DNA from: Alteromonas_E sp965248545 | GTDB taxonomy: Bacteria > Pseudomonadota > Gammaproteobacteria > Enterobacterales > Alteromonadaceae | Length of the DNA stretch: 64,000 bases | Direction of reading: 5' to 3' | NCBI GenBank assembly: GCA_965248545.1 | Contig: OZ252110.1 | Span: forward strand, 3,720,001 to 3,784,000 | In this document: positions 17,085 to 26,495 of the stretch, piece after piece | How positions within the stretch are numbered: position 1 is the stretch's first letter | Layout: every line of letters begins with the position of its first letter | The notes under the pieces: generated by a model | What the model was told of the DNA's origin: nothing | The model's input: only the letters and a program-made list of their open reading frames with translations | Database searches by the model: none | Translations under genes and position numbers: made by a program

Positions 17085-19598
17085 CTACTGTGAAGACAAG
17101 TTTAACTCCATGATTTTATTCGCTTCGATGTCTTCGTTGGTAAAGAGCATTGGGCGTAATTGCGGTTGCGATGAATACAACTGCGTTTGATCTAAGAAGT
17201 GATCACTGGTTCGATTTGAGCTCTGTGAGTACGTCAAAATACCACGTCCCTCTGGACCCGCATCCGTAAAGTTCATCACAATCATCCAGCTACTGCCGTA
17301 ATTGATGTGATAACCGCCAGCGTCTGCACTCAAGCGCGTTGAACTGTTCAATGGCGCGTATGAGTGTCTTGGTAACAATGTTGGATCGTTGATTCTGGTA
17401 TCAAATACGTTGAATCCGCCTTCAATATTGTGCGCCCCACCCCATGGCAATTTAACGCCTGACGGTAAGCCAGCAACCGTGCTTCGCTCGACAAACTGTA
17501 CTTCACCCAGTGTCGCATCCATGGCAATTCCCGCCGCTTGCATATTTAGCATTGCGCGCGCTAAGTGTTGGTACGTTGTTTCGGTGTCGGCCAAACCGCT
17601 AGGTGTGGTGACAGGACTCTCAGGATTGAATGGGACTTCCCATTGCGGTGCAGTTCTGAATTGGAATGCAAACTCTCTGAACAATGGTGCACCTGCACTC
17701 ATCAAATTCATCGTACCGTCCCAAACAGACAAGGCGGCGCAGCCAGCCGTGAGGTCAACATCTTGACCATCGACCGAAACTGGTGTTGAGCCGCGTTGCT
17801 CACATAACGTGATTAACTCATCAAGCACAGCCTCACCCAAATAGTTACGGTTGCCGATCAAGGCTTGCTCAACTTCAGCAGCACTGAAGCGGTCATCTGC
17901 GCCTCTTTCGTCAGCAAGTAACACGTGCGCCATACGTGAACGCAATGATTGCTGGTTACCCACTTGGCCATACAACGGAGAAACGCCCGTAATTGGACTT
18001 TCTAAGTTAGTTAACCAAAAGCTGTCATTTGAGTTTTGCACATAATCGGTCCCTTCATACTTGGGCGCTTCCTCGTATGGAACTGGGCGCTCAAAATCAA
18101 ATGCTGAAGCAAAGCCAGGTAAAACGGTAAAGCCCGCAGCTTGACGTGTGCCGATCAACAACGGATTGGTAGTCAGCTCATTGATCGCAGTTGCCGTAAG
18201 TCTGGGAACTGTCGAGTCATCAATGTAGAACACTTGACCATCGCGAGAAGTCGCCATGGTGTTGTTAAAGATCACGCCGTCATAATCTTTAAAGGCTTGT
18301 TTAAACTCATCCATAGACGTAGACAAGTTCATTGCTAACCAATGATCAATAACGTCAAAGTTAGGCAAGTTTACATCTTTGATTGCAAACGCGTTACCAT
18401 TGCCCCACTCGAAGTTGCCGGGAACTACAACCATAGGGCCATAGTTGCTTGAATAGCTGGTTTTGGCTAAACGAATGGTTTGGCCTGGACCAACCGCTAC
18501 ATCAATTTCATGTTGCGTGGCAACAATGTCACGACGGCTGCCATCAACCAAGTGGGTGCGATTAGTGGCATCATTTGGATCTAGCGACATTTGATATACA
18601 ACAAAGTGTTCAGCCGTGGAGAACGTGTGTGTCCAGGCGACGTCTTTGTTAAAACCAATATTGACCGCACCAGGTAAGCCCATCAACGAACCACCAATGA
18701 CATCAAGGTGCCCAGGGATCGTGGTGTGCAACTGCCAGAAACGCAAACCGCCGGTATGCGGGAAGTGCGGATTGGCTAATAGGATACCTTGCTCGTTTTC
18801 AGTGACGTCACTGCCTAAACCCCAACCGTTTGAACCAAGATCGAGACTGTTTACTTCTGGCATCTTAACGTCTGGTTGGATTTTCAGGTCAACCGACTCA
18901 ACATTACCCACAGGTGTCGGTAGCGGGCTTACCCCAGGAGGAGCAGCCAAAAACATCGGCCCTAAGAAGTTGCCAGCACCAGGTAATAATGCGACCCCTA
19001 GTGAATAGGTGATTAAATCTAGACTATCAATGGGTTGCACCCATGGCTGCCCGGCACAACGACCGTCAATGTTATCAACACCGGTATCAGCCAGATAGCG
19101 GTTATAGCCTTGCGTATACCCAGACACCATGGCGCGAGTGTTTGCTGATAGATTAATATAGTTTTCTTCAGCCAGCTCACGAATGCCCAACGTCAAATAA
19201 CCGAAATCATTGATCAAATGTGCAGAATCACCACTGCCAGGCACTAAGTCAGGCCCCAAGTATTTAGCACGCTCTGAGTTGTAACGAACAATTTGGTCCG
19301 CCAACACACAAATGTTGTCGCGCGCAAATGCGTATCCGACCCCGTAGGATAAACTTTCTAAATTGTCCGCTGTAACATGCGGCACACCGTATGTCGTCCA
19401 ACGGATATTGGCTTCCAGTACGCCATCGTCATCAAAATTAGGGACACTTGCCGGAACTTCAGGTGTCACAGGAGGCGGTGTTGGTGCGGGGCTTCGATCT
19501 AGCGTGAATTCGTTGTCATTTCCGCCGCATGCAAATAGACCAGTTAGGGTTAGCGCTACAGCCGAAATCTTTAACTGCGTTAACAGATGCCGTTTCAT
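17085..19598 (-). CDS. Penicillin-acylase-family lipoprotein (Ntn hydrolase, S45)
   Basis: A secreted amidase of the S45 family, which includes penicillin G acylase and acyl-homoserine-lactone acylases such as PvdQ and QuiP. The 837-residue precursor has a lipoprotein signal ending LFAC (Cys24). The autoproteolytic site is G/S256 in GSNGWGLG; after cleavage this Ser becomes the N-terminal nucleophile of the beta chain. The substrate is not visible; quorum-signal or other N-acyl amide degradation is possible. ATG 19598 follows GGAG. A promoter-like pair and a perfect inverted repeat lie just upstream. Confidence 0.88.
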   Translation of the reverse strand: MKRHLLTQLKISAVALTLTGLFACGGNDNEFTLDRSPAPTPPPVTPEVPASVPNFDDDGVLEANIRWTTYGVPHVTADNLESLSYGVGYAFARDNICVLADQIVRYNSERAKYLGPDLVPGSGDSAHLINDFGYLTLGIRELAEENYINLSANTRAMVSGYTQGYNRYLADTGVDNIDGRCAGQPWVQPIDSLDLITYSLGVALLPGAGNFLGPMFLAAPPGVSPLPTPVGNVESVDLKIQPDVKMPEVNSLDLGSNGWGLGSDVTENEQGILLANPHFPHTGGLRFWQLHTTIPGHLDVIGGSLMGLPGAVNIGFNKDVAWTHTFSTAEHFVVYQMSLDPNDATNRTHLVDGSRRDIVATQHEIDVAVGPGQTIRLAKTSYSSNYGPMVVVPGNFEWGNGNAFAIKDVNLPNFDVIDHWLAMNLSTSMDEFKQAFKDYDGVIFNNTMATSRDGQVFYIDDSTVPRLTATAINELTTNPLLIGTRQAAGFTVLPGFASAFDFERPVPYEEAPKYEGTDYVQNSNDSFWLTNLESPITGVSPLYGQVGNQQSLRSRMAHVLLADERGADDRFSAAEVEQALIGNRNYLGEAVLDELITLCEQRGSTPVSVDGQDVDLTAGCAALSVWDGTMNLMSAGAPLFREFAFQFRTAPQWEVPFNPESPVTTPSGLADTETTYQHLARAMLNMQAAGIAMDATLGEVQFVERSTVAGLPSGVKLPWGGAHNIEGGFNVFDTRINDPTLLPRHSYAPLNSSTRLSADAGGYHINYGSSWMIVMNFTDAGPEGRGILTYSQSSNRTSDHFLDQTQLYSSQPQLRPMLFTNEDIEANKIMELNLSSQ

Positions 19599-19636
19599 TT
19601 ATTACTCCATGGCTTTATGTCGTTAAATCAATACTG

Positions 19637-19665
19637 TGTATATCAAGATCACATTATCTTTACAA
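19637..19665 (-). promoter_or_regulatory. Candidate promoter of the acylase gene
   Basis: On the minus strand TTGTAA (19660-19665) and TATACA (19637-19642) are exactly 17 bases apart, about 40 bases before the acylase ATG. A 10-bp inverted repeat abuts the -35 element. Confidence 0.5.
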
Positions 19666-19668
19666 ATT

Positions 19669-19699
19669 ACTTACACTTATGTTACTAACAAGTGTAAGT
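19669..19699. promoter_or_regulatory. Perfect 10-bp inverted repeat upstream of the acylase promoter
   Basis: ACTTACACTT (19669-19678) and AAGTGTAAGT (19690-19699) are exact reverse complements with an 11-base spacer. The position just upstream of the -35 element suits a dimeric regulator. It is distinct from the terminator hairpin immediately beyond it. No regulator can be assigned from the sequence. Confidence 0.5.
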
Positions 19700-19706
19700 G
19701 ATGGAT

Positions 19707-19740
19707 TAAAAAAAAAGCCAATTGCGTGAACAATTGGCTT
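19707..19740 (-). terminator. Terminator after the VolA-like lipase gene
   Basis: A perfect 10-bp stem (19715-19724 with 19731-19740) and a 6-base loop are followed on the minus strand by a run of at least eight T residues. It ends the transcript of the lipase gene at 19769. Confidence 0.88.
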
Positions 19741-19768
19741 TCTATTTTATGTGTATTTAATCACGTGA

Positions 19769-22360
19769 TTAGTTGGAAATAACCGACGTATCCGTAATTG
19801 GTATTGCAGTCGCGTTACTGGAAATGAATCCAGCTACTTGTAACTGCATTTCAGTCGTTACCGCCGCACTAGGCACTGGGTTCAAACTTGATGCGTGAGC
19901 ACCAGAGTTAAACAGTACGAGGCCATTTACTGGATCACCTGTTGTAGTACTTACAATCTGATCTAGACCGATTTGACCGGCCAGTGCTAACTGACCAGAC
20001 AATGGCAACGCAGTACTCACTGGAATGACTTGGTCCGGCAAGTTCTCTGCACTGCCATCACCAACAACCGTCATCATGTGAACCGGAGTGTTACTGCCCA
20101 GTAATGCGCCGAAGTTAATCGGGTCAGCTGAATCCAATGCTGTTTGCGCCGCGAAGGCGAACTGATTGAACAAGGCATTAGCTGCCGCTACGTCTTCTGC
20201 ACTGCCGTTCTCAAAGAACGCATTTACCGCACCTACCAGTTGCGCTTCAGACACTGATGTCGTGCCATATAATTCTACCAATAGCGCTTGGAAACCTTCT
20301 GAGCCTTGGCTCAACAGCAAACCTTTAACCAGTCCGCCGAATGCTGCACTTTCAAGCAAGAATTGCGTAGTGCCGCCACCAGGTGATTCCAAAGACGCCG
20401 CTTTAACGCCAAACATCGCATCGATGGCAGGATTACCTAAGGACATGTTGGCGATCGAGGCGAAGTTACCGCCTGTCATAGCACCTAATGAAACACCCAT
20501 TACTGACACGTCCTGTGCATTTAGATCACCCAACTGGCTAGCAGACGTGTCGATAAACGCATTTAGTCCAAGTCGTAGACCTAGCAGGTCAGATACTGAT
20601 TGCTTCAAGTTATCACGCGCCGTTGGCAAGCTACCAAGGTTCATGTAAACCGTTGCAGAAACCGTCGTTGCATTAATTTCATCGATGCCGTCGCCGGTTA
20701 AGTCAAATCCACGGGTACCGTGCAATGGCTGGTCGATTGCAACCGTTGCATAGCCAGCGAGTGACAGTGTGCCAGTAATCGCAAGCATATCTTCTTTCTG
20801 AGATGTGATACCGTGCGCCAAAATAACCACCGGCCAACCTGCTTCAGGCTTTTGAATTGGGAATCCTAATGCCGTCGCTAAGGCCGGGTTTGGCACAGTT
20901 ACTTGAACATCTAGCGTTTCATTACCCATATTACCGCCGCGAGGCTGAGGAATTGGGTTAAATTTAGTGATGTTTCGAGCACCGTCTAACTTTTCACCAT
21001 TGACACGCAGGTCAGCTAGACCTAGCTGGGTACATAGCGCATTGTTTGGACCCGGTGTTGCAGCAGCTAACACTTCAGCTGGCGCACCAGCTAAGACAAT
21101 CCCGCTATCACACGCAGCTTCCCAGAACTGGTTAATTGGGGCAGTTGGATTTTCTGCTGACGGAACACCCAAGTAGTAAGGTAAAGAAATAGTTGCTTGC
21201 ATGCGCGTAGCGGCACAGAATGGGCCCGCTTGGCCTAAGATGCCTGTTGCTACACCAACCGCAAAATCATTCACTTGGCCCCAAACTGGCGCTAATTGGC
21301 CACCCACAGTACCAAACAAACCATCACACGTTTTGAATAGAGAGAAATCAGTCGCTTCGATAAGCGGGATCAAAGGTGCGGCTTCTGGTGGCAACTGCGA
21401 GATACCAAATTGGACAGCGCCAGCAACGGTAGCGTCTGATACCAGACCTAAGGTTTCCATCGTGTTTTGAGGACCAACCGCATCAGTTGCGATAATTGCA
21501 GGTAATGCCTCACCAGCTGTCGGGTCACCAGCACCAGCGCGGGCTGCGAATTCTGCGATCATGGCCTGTTTAAGTGCAAACATATTGCCAACTGTAGATT
21601 GAGTCGTAAACGCCGCTGCATAGGTTACTTCTTCGCGCGAAATACCCACTTGTCCCAAGGCTACAATATAGGAATTAACCAAGTTTTGCAGATCAAGCTG
21701 CGACGGACTTGCCAGTGGTAATACCGCTGGATCCTGTTTAACTAGGTCCCACGTGGTAGAACCCTGTACAGATTTACCAGAAGTGTCTTTCAGCGCATCG
21801 GTCATTACTAGCATGTGACCACTTGCCGCTTTCAAAGGCTTCAAAGGCACAACGCTAATCGTATCTGACGACGCTAGGCTCAATACAAAGTCTTGCCCGA
21901 ACGTCAGTTCACGTCCCATCTTACAACCTGCACTAGGTACGGGGATTGCAGCACAGTCGGGGTCACTTTGATCAAGGCCTAAGGTCGCTTCGAACAAACG
22001 TACGCCGGCGGCCAAGGTTGATTCATCAATTGAATACCCAGCTGGCACATCAACTTCAATCACAAACGGTGTTGTTGTTGACCAGCCATCGAGCACGTTT
22101 AGTGCATTCTGCGGGTCACCAAAATTAGTCGGATCAGCAACCGGGATGTTCAACGTATAATCAAAGAAGCCATCGTCCCCGGGTAACATAAGAAGATCAT
22201 TGGGGATATTAAGATTGCCCGCACCTGGGTCAAAAACAATGCGAGACTGGGGGCTTTCGACCGGGATGTCAGCTTCGATGTCGGCAATTGTCTCGCCACC
22301 ACCGCAGCCTGCCAAGCCTAGCGCCATAGCAATGCTGCTGCTGATTAATAGTTTTCTCAT
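19769..22360 (-). CDS. VolA/Pla-1/cef-family extracellular lipase lipoprotein
   Basis: An 863-residue lipoprotein (signal ending LAGC, then GGGE). It resembles the Pla-1/cef lipase family, whose Vibrio member VolA is a surface-exposed lysophospholipase that releases fatty acids for uptake. The alpha/beta-hydrolase core shows VVILAHGITSQKED near residue 520 and the nucleophile elbow GVSLGAMTGG with Ser near residue 620; a His in FNSGAHAS near the C-terminus could complete the triad. VolA is often next to fadL, but no fadL is in this window. ATG 22360; the gene is probably monocistronic. Confidence 0.85.
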   Translation of the reverse strand: MRKLLISSSIAMALGLAGCGGGETIADIEADIPVESPQSRIVFDPGAGNLNIPNDLLMLPGDDGFFDYTLNIPVADPTNFGDPQNALNVLDGWSTTTPFVIEVDVPAGYSIDESTLAAGVRLFEATLGLDQSDPDCAAIPVPSAGCKMGRELTFGQDFVLSLASSDTISVVPLKPLKAASGHMLVMTDALKDTSGKSVQGSTTWDLVKQDPAVLPLASPSQLDLQNLVNSYIVALGQVGISREEVTYAAAFTTQSTVGNMFALKQAMIAEFAARAGAGDPTAGEALPAIIATDAVGPQNTMETLGLVSDATVAGAVQFGISQLPPEAAPLIPLIEATDFSLFKTCDGLFGTVGGQLAPVWGQVNDFAVGVATGILGQAGPFCAATRMQATISLPYYLGVPSAENPTAPINQFWEAACDSGIVLAGAPAEVLAAATPGPNNALCTQLGLADLRVNGEKLDGARNITKFNPIPQPRGGNMGNETLDVQVTVPNPALATALGFPIQKPEAGWPVVILAHGITSQKEDMLAITGTLSLAGYATVAIDQPLHGTRGFDLTGDGIDEINATTVSATVYMNLGSLPTARDNLKQSVSDLLGLRLGLNAFIDTSASQLGDLNAQDVSVMGVSLGAMTGGNFASIANMSLGNPAIDAMFGVKAASLESPGGGTTQFLLESAAFGGLVKGLLLSQGSEGFQALLVELYGTTSVSEAQLVGAVNAFFENGSAEDVAAANALFNQFAFAAQTALDSADPINFGALLGSNTPVHMMTVVGDGSAENLPDQVIPVSTALPLSGQLALAGQIGLDQIVSTTTGDPVNGLVLFNSGAHASSLNPVPSAAVTTEMQLQVAGFISSNATAIPITDTSVISN

Positions 22361-22674
22361 TTCTTCTCCCTACAATACTATTGTTATTTTTGTTCATGGA
22401 TAGAGACGGTAGTGTGTCAAGTCGGCTCTGTTCACATGAATGAACATTTTTTAAACAAGTAAGACCAGTTAACTTTGCCTAATATTATGGGCTTTGTAGC
22501 AACATTGCAAAGGTTTGTTAACACTTTGTAAGCGTGATTGAAAAATTACCAATCAGAATACCTTTCATCGTTAATTTTTGTCATATGGTCGGCATAATTC
22601 GTTTATCATTCACAACCAAGTCGATGTACCCTGTTGAAGGGCCGTTCCAATAAACTGAGAAAACTGCGTTACCC
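22361..22674. other. Divergent intergenic region with an inverted repeat
   Basis: No gene is visible between the lipase and yciK-like starts. A perfect inverted repeat, TGTTCA (22429-22434) and TGAACA (22441-22446) around six bases, lies about 70-85 bases before the lipase ATG and could be an operator. A TTGACA box lies on the minus strand near 22415, but I see no good -10 at the right spacing. The rest is A/T-rich. Confidence 0.4.
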
Positions 22675-23475
22675 ATGTCTGAAAACACACATTTACAATC
22701 ACTCGAATTTACTCGTACGCTTCGCGTTGCCAATCAGTTCGAAGCCCCGAAAGAATCCCTGCAAGAGAAAGTTATTTTGATCACCGGTGCCGGTGATGGT
22801 ATCGGTCGAACGGTCGCTTTAACCTATGCTGAACTGGGCGCTACTTGCATCCTATTGGGTAAAACAGTTGAGAAACTCGAGTCTGTGTACGACGAGATTG
22901 TGGCCAATCATTGGCCGGAGCCCGCTATTGTGCCGCTTGACCTAAAAGGCGCCACGCCGCAACACTACGTGGATATGGGCAATACTATTCGTGACCAGTT
23001 TGGTCGTTTAGATGGGGTTATACTCAATGCCAGCATCCTGGGTGCGCTGTGTCCGTTCGGGCAAATCAAGCATGACGAATATCAAGATGTGATGCAGGTA
23101 AATGTCAATTCAACCTTTTATCTACTGCAAGGATTACTGCCTGTATTAGAGAAGAATCCAACCCCTGCTTCAGTTGTATTCACGACTTCAACGGTTGGCC
23201 GACAAGGCCGAAAATTTTGGGGGACCTACAGTGTTTCCAAATTTGCCACAGAAGGCATGATGGAGGTATTGGCAGCAGAGTACTCGCCCGAGCGCATCCG
23301 CTTTAACTGTGTTAATCCAGGAGGTACGCGAACCAATATGCGCGCCAAGGCATTCCCGGCTGAAGACGCGAACCAATTGAAAACGGCAGACGATATCATG
23401 CCAGCCTACTGTTTCTTAATGTGTGACGATAGCCAATCAATTACGGGCCAACTATTTGAATGCCAACCAAAGTAA
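22675..23475 (+). CDS. YciK-family short-chain dehydrogenase/reductase
   Basis: A 266-residue NAD(P)-dependent oxidoreductase of unknown substrate. The cofactor motif is TGAGDGIGRT near residue 38; NASILG replaces the usual NNAG, and the catalytic Ser-Tyr-Lys set is in TTSTVGRQGR and YSVSKFA. The stretch VNPGGTRTNMRAKAFPAED is the hallmark of E. coli YciK. An N-terminal extension of about 25 residues precedes the fold. It stands alone and is followed by a terminator shared with convergent glnS. Confidence 0.88.
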   Translation: MSENTHLQSLEFTRTLRVANQFEAPKESLQEKVILITGAGDGIGRTVALTYAELGATCILLGKTVEKLESVYDEIVANHWPEPAIVPLDLKGATPQHYVDMGNTIRDQFGRLDGVILNASILGALCPFGQIKHDEYQDVMQVNVNSTFYLLQGLLPVLEKNPTPASVVFTTSTVGRQGRKFWGTYSVSKFATEGMMEVLAAEYSPERIRFNCVNPGGTRTNMRAKAFPAEDANQLKTADDIMPAYCFLMCDDSQSITGQLFECQPK

Positions 23476-23512
23476 TGGACGCGTGTTAACGACCCCCATT
23501 TCTTGATGGCAT

Positions 23513-23544
23513 AAAAAAACCGAGCAGATAGGCTCGGTTTTTTG
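23513..23544. terminator. Bidirectional terminator between the SDR gene and glnS
   Basis: A 7-bp GC-rich stem (ACCGAGC with GCTCGGT) is flanked by an A run on the left and a T run on the right, so it can stop transcription in both directions between the convergent genes. Confidence 0.88.
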
Positions 23545-23560
23545 TTGGGCTATACAACCA

Positions 23561-25228
23561 TTAGCTGTTTTGAACTTTAGCCCACGTATCTCTTAGGCCA
23601 ACCGTGCGATTGAACACTAAGTTCTCCGCTGACGCCTCGCTATCGGCACAGAAATAACCGGTACGCTCAAATTGATAGGCCTTACCCTGCTCTGCAGTTG
23701 CTAGCGATTGTTCTACATAACCGTTAGCAATCGTAAGCGATTCAGGGTTGATAGTTTCGACAAAGTTTTCTGCACTCGCCGGGTTAGGCTGATTAAACAA
23801 ACGGTCATAAAGGTTAAATTGTGCCGGTACACCAGTACCGCAATCGACCCAATGGATTACGCCTTTTACTTTTCGACCGTCAGCCGGATCTTTGCCCAAG
23901 GTATCTGCATCATAACTGCAATACACAGTCGTAACCTTACCTGAGTCGTCTTTTTCGACGCGTTCAGCTTTGATTACATAAGCATTGCGCAAACGCACTT
24001 CTTTACCCAACACGAGACGTTTGAACTTTTTATTCGCTTCTTCTCGGAAATCTTCCGCTTCAATCCATAATTCGCGACCGAAGTGCACTGTACGATTACC
24101 CAAGTCTTCATCGTTGGGGTGATTGGGCGCAGAAAGCGCTTCTGATTGCCCTTCCGGATAGTTTTCAATCACGACTTTGATCGGATCTAACACAGCCATC
24201 GCACGCGGTGCATTGACGTTCAAGTCATCGCGAATACACGCTTCCAACATACCCATTTCGACCAGGTTATCCATTTTGGTAACGCCGATACGCAAACAAA
24301 ACTCGCGGATAGAGGCCGGTGTATAACCACGGCGCTTGAGTCCCGCAATGGTCGGCATACGCGGATCGTCCCAACCCGTAACGTGATTCTCTTCTACTAG
24401 TTGAATCAATTTGCGTTTACTTAAAACAGTGTATTCCAAGTTTAAGCGCGAAAACTCATACTGATGCGGTGTAGACGGCGCACTGATATTTTCAATTACC
24501 CAGTCATACAGGCGACGGTTGTCCTGAAACTCCAAGGTACACAAAGAGTGCGTGATTTGTTCCATGGCATCCGAAATACAATGCGTGAAGTCATACATCG
24601 GGTAAATGCACCATGCATCACCCGTTTGGTGGTGATGGGCAAACTTTATGCGGTAAAGAACCGGATCGCGCATGCACATGAAGTCAGAAGACATATCGAT
24701 TTTTGCGCGTAAACAGCACTCGCCTTCTTTGTATTTGCCCGCCTTCATCGCTTCAAAGTGTGAGCGATTCTCTTCAATCGGCGTGTCGCGATATGGACTA
24801 TTTTGTCCAGGCTCTTTCAAGGTCCCGCGCATCTCGCGCATTGTTTCTTGACTGGAAAAATCAACATACGCCAAGCCTTTGTCGATTAATTCCAGGGCAA
24901 AACCGTACAAGGCGTCGAAGTAATCAGAAGAATATCGAACATCGCCATCCCAATGAAAACCTAACCATTCCACATCGTTTTTAATCGCGTTGACATAATC
25001 GATGTTTTCTTTTTCTGGGTTTGTGTCGTCAAACCGCAGGTTACAAGTACCCTGATAATCTTGCGCCAATCCAAAATTTAAACAAATCGACTTTGCATGG
25101 CCAATGTGTAAGAAACCATTCGGTTCGGGTGGAAAGCGCGTTTTAACCGTATTGTGCAGACCTGCTTGGAGATCCTTATCAATAATTTGACGAACAAAAT
25201 TGGTCGGACGATGTTCTGTCTCGGCCAT
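23561..25228 (-). CDS. glnS: Glutaminyl-tRNA synthetase
   Basis: GlnS charges tRNA-Gln. The protein is 555 residues from ATG 25228; one codon upstream is an in-frame TTG that I do not use. Class I signatures are present: PPEPNGFLHIGHAKS near residue 33 (HIGH motif) and VLSKRKL (KMSKS-like) near residue 268. The family-specific C-terminal anticodon-binding beta barrels follow, ending NRTVGLRDTWAK. A single gene, divergent from a LacI regulator, with a bidirectional terminator behind it. Confidence 0.97.
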   Translation of the reverse strand: MAETEHRPTNFVRQIIDKDLQAGLHNTVKTRFPPEPNGFLHIGHAKSICLNFGLAQDYQGTCNLRFDDTNPEKENIDYVNAIKNDVEWLGFHWDGDVRYSSDYFDALYGFALELIDKGLAYVDFSSQETMREMRGTLKEPGQNSPYRDTPIEENRSHFEAMKAGKYKEGECCLRAKIDMSSDFMCMRDPVLYRIKFAHHHQTGDAWCIYPMYDFTHCISDAMEQITHSLCTLEFQDNRRLYDWVIENISAPSTPHQYEFSRLNLEYTVLSKRKLIQLVEENHVTGWDDPRMPTIAGLKRRGYTPASIREFCLRIGVTKMDNLVEMGMLEACIRDDLNVNAPRAMAVLDPIKVVIENYPEGQSEALSAPNHPNDEDLGNRTVHFGRELWIEAEDFREEANKKFKRLVLGKEVRLRNAYVIKAERVEKDDSGKVTTVYCSYDADTLGKDPADGRKVKGVIHWVDCGTGVPAQFNLYDRLFNQPNPASAENFVETINPESLTIANGYVEQSLATAEQGKAYQFERTGYFCADSEASAENLVFNRTVGLRDTWAKVQNS

Positions 25229-25327
25229 CAAGGTAGTCCTCTGTATAATGGGGTTTCAAAAATAGGCCGCCAGTATACCATCGCGGGTTTTTTACGATAG
25301 CGATTTATAACAATTCTATCAAAGTCA

Positions 25328-25357
25328 TTGCGTCAGCGTTTTGTGCTGTTGTATAAA
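25328..25357 (+). promoter_or_regulatory. Candidate promoter of the LacI-family gene
   Basis: TTGCGT (25328-25333) and TATAAA (25352-25357) are 18 bases apart, about 30 bases before the TTG start of the regulator. No copy of the ATACGTAT palindrome found at the other locus promoters was seen here. Confidence 0.45.
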
Positions 25358-25389
25358 TCCAGTATCGCTAGGTAGTAATAGGCAAGGTT

Positions 25390-26421
25390 TTGGCTAATAA
25401 GGACAAAGCAACATCGTTTGATATCGCCCATAAGGCGGGTGTTTCTCAATCCACGGTTTCACGTGCGCTGAGCAACAGCCCGCTAGTCAACCAAGAAACT
25501 CGGGAGCGCGTGCAGCGCATCGCTCGAGAAATGAATTACAAAGTCGACAAGAATGCCAGTAACTTGCGCAAACAGCGCAGCTCTACAATCGCGTTGCTCC
25601 TGTTTGAAGACCCCTCTCCTGACGATTCGTTAATCAACCCATTCTTTATGTCTATGCTTGGCTCCATTACTCGCGCGTGTGCGGCGATTAATTATGACCT
25701 GCTGGTTTCATTCCAAAACATGAACGGCGATTGGCATGCCGAGTATGAAGACACCAATAAAGCGGACGGGTTGATTTTACTCGGATATGGTGACTATTTA
25801 GACTACCGGGATAAGCTGAACCAACTCCAAGAACAAGGCACGCACTTTGTTCGTTGGGGCGCGCATGACGCCGAATATCCCGGCATATCGATTGGCTGTG
25901 ACAATTATCAAGGCGGTGCCTTAGTTACCCAACACCTGCTTGAACAAGGTGCGAAGCAATTTGCCTTTATCGGTACGGCTGGCGAGCGAGCGCCTGAATT
26001 TATGGCGCGTTTCCAAGGCCATATCGCAACCCTTTCTCAAGCTAACCTGTTACCGAAAGAAGCGGTGCAATACAACGCGGTGAGTACCGAAGAAGCCGGA
26101 TTTGAAGCAACGCAGAAAGTACTCGATTCAGGATTTAAGCCAGACGCATTAGTATGCGCTAGCGACTTAATTGCAGTTGGCGCGATCAAATGTTTGAAAA
26201 AGCATGGTCTGCGCGTGCCTGAAGATATTTTGGTCAGTGGCTATGACAATATTCCCATTTCGGCCTTCACTACCCCAACCTTAACCACGGTTCAACAGAA
26301 CACCAAAAAAGCTGGTGAGTTACTTGTAAGTAACCTTGTCCGACTCATCAAAGAAGAAACCGTTGCGGACCACTTAATGCCCGCTGAGTTAATTGTGCGG
26401 CAATCGAGCACCAAACCTTAA
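25390..26421 (+). CDS. LacI-family transcriptional regulator of the maltose/starch locus
   Basis: A 343-residue repressor. The N-terminal helix-turn-helix reads FDIAHKAGVSQSTVSRALS, followed by the hinge helix and a periplasmic-binding-protein-like sugar domain (GYDNIPISAFTTPTLTTV near the C-terminus). The start is TTG with AAGG just upstream; an in-frame stop at 25369 excludes any longer form with ATG. It faces a sugar transporter and lies beside GH31 and GH13 genes, so control by maltose or a maltodextrin is likely but inferred. Confidence 0.87.
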   Translation: MANKDKATSFDIAHKAGVSQSTVSRALSNSPLVNQETRERVQRIAREMNYKVDKNASNLRKQRSSTIALLLFEDPSPDDSLINPFFMSMLGSITRACAAINYDLLVSFQNMNGDWHAEYEDTNKADGLILLGYGDYLDYRDKLNQLQEQGTHFVRWGAHDAEYPGISIGCDNYQGGALVTQHLLEQGAKQFAFIGTAGERAPEFMARFQGHIATLSQANLLPKEAVQYNAVSTEEAGFEATQKVLDSGFKPDALVCASDLIAVGAIKCLKKHGLRVPEDILVSGYDNIPISAFTTPTLTTVQQNTKKAGELLVSNLVRLIKEETVADHLMPAELIVRQSSTKP

Positions 26422-26441
26422 CTAACTTATGAAGAGTAATT

Positions 26442-26468
26442 AAAAAAGCCGACGTTATGTCGGCTTTT
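26442..26468. terminator. Bidirectional terminator between LacI and MFS genes
   Basis: A perfect 10-bp stem (AAAAGCCGAC with GTCGGCTTTT) and short loop lie between the convergent regulator and transporter genes, with A and T runs on either side. Confidence 0.85.
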
Positions 26469-26495
26469 GCAATGCTGTTTTGTGTAACTGTTGGT

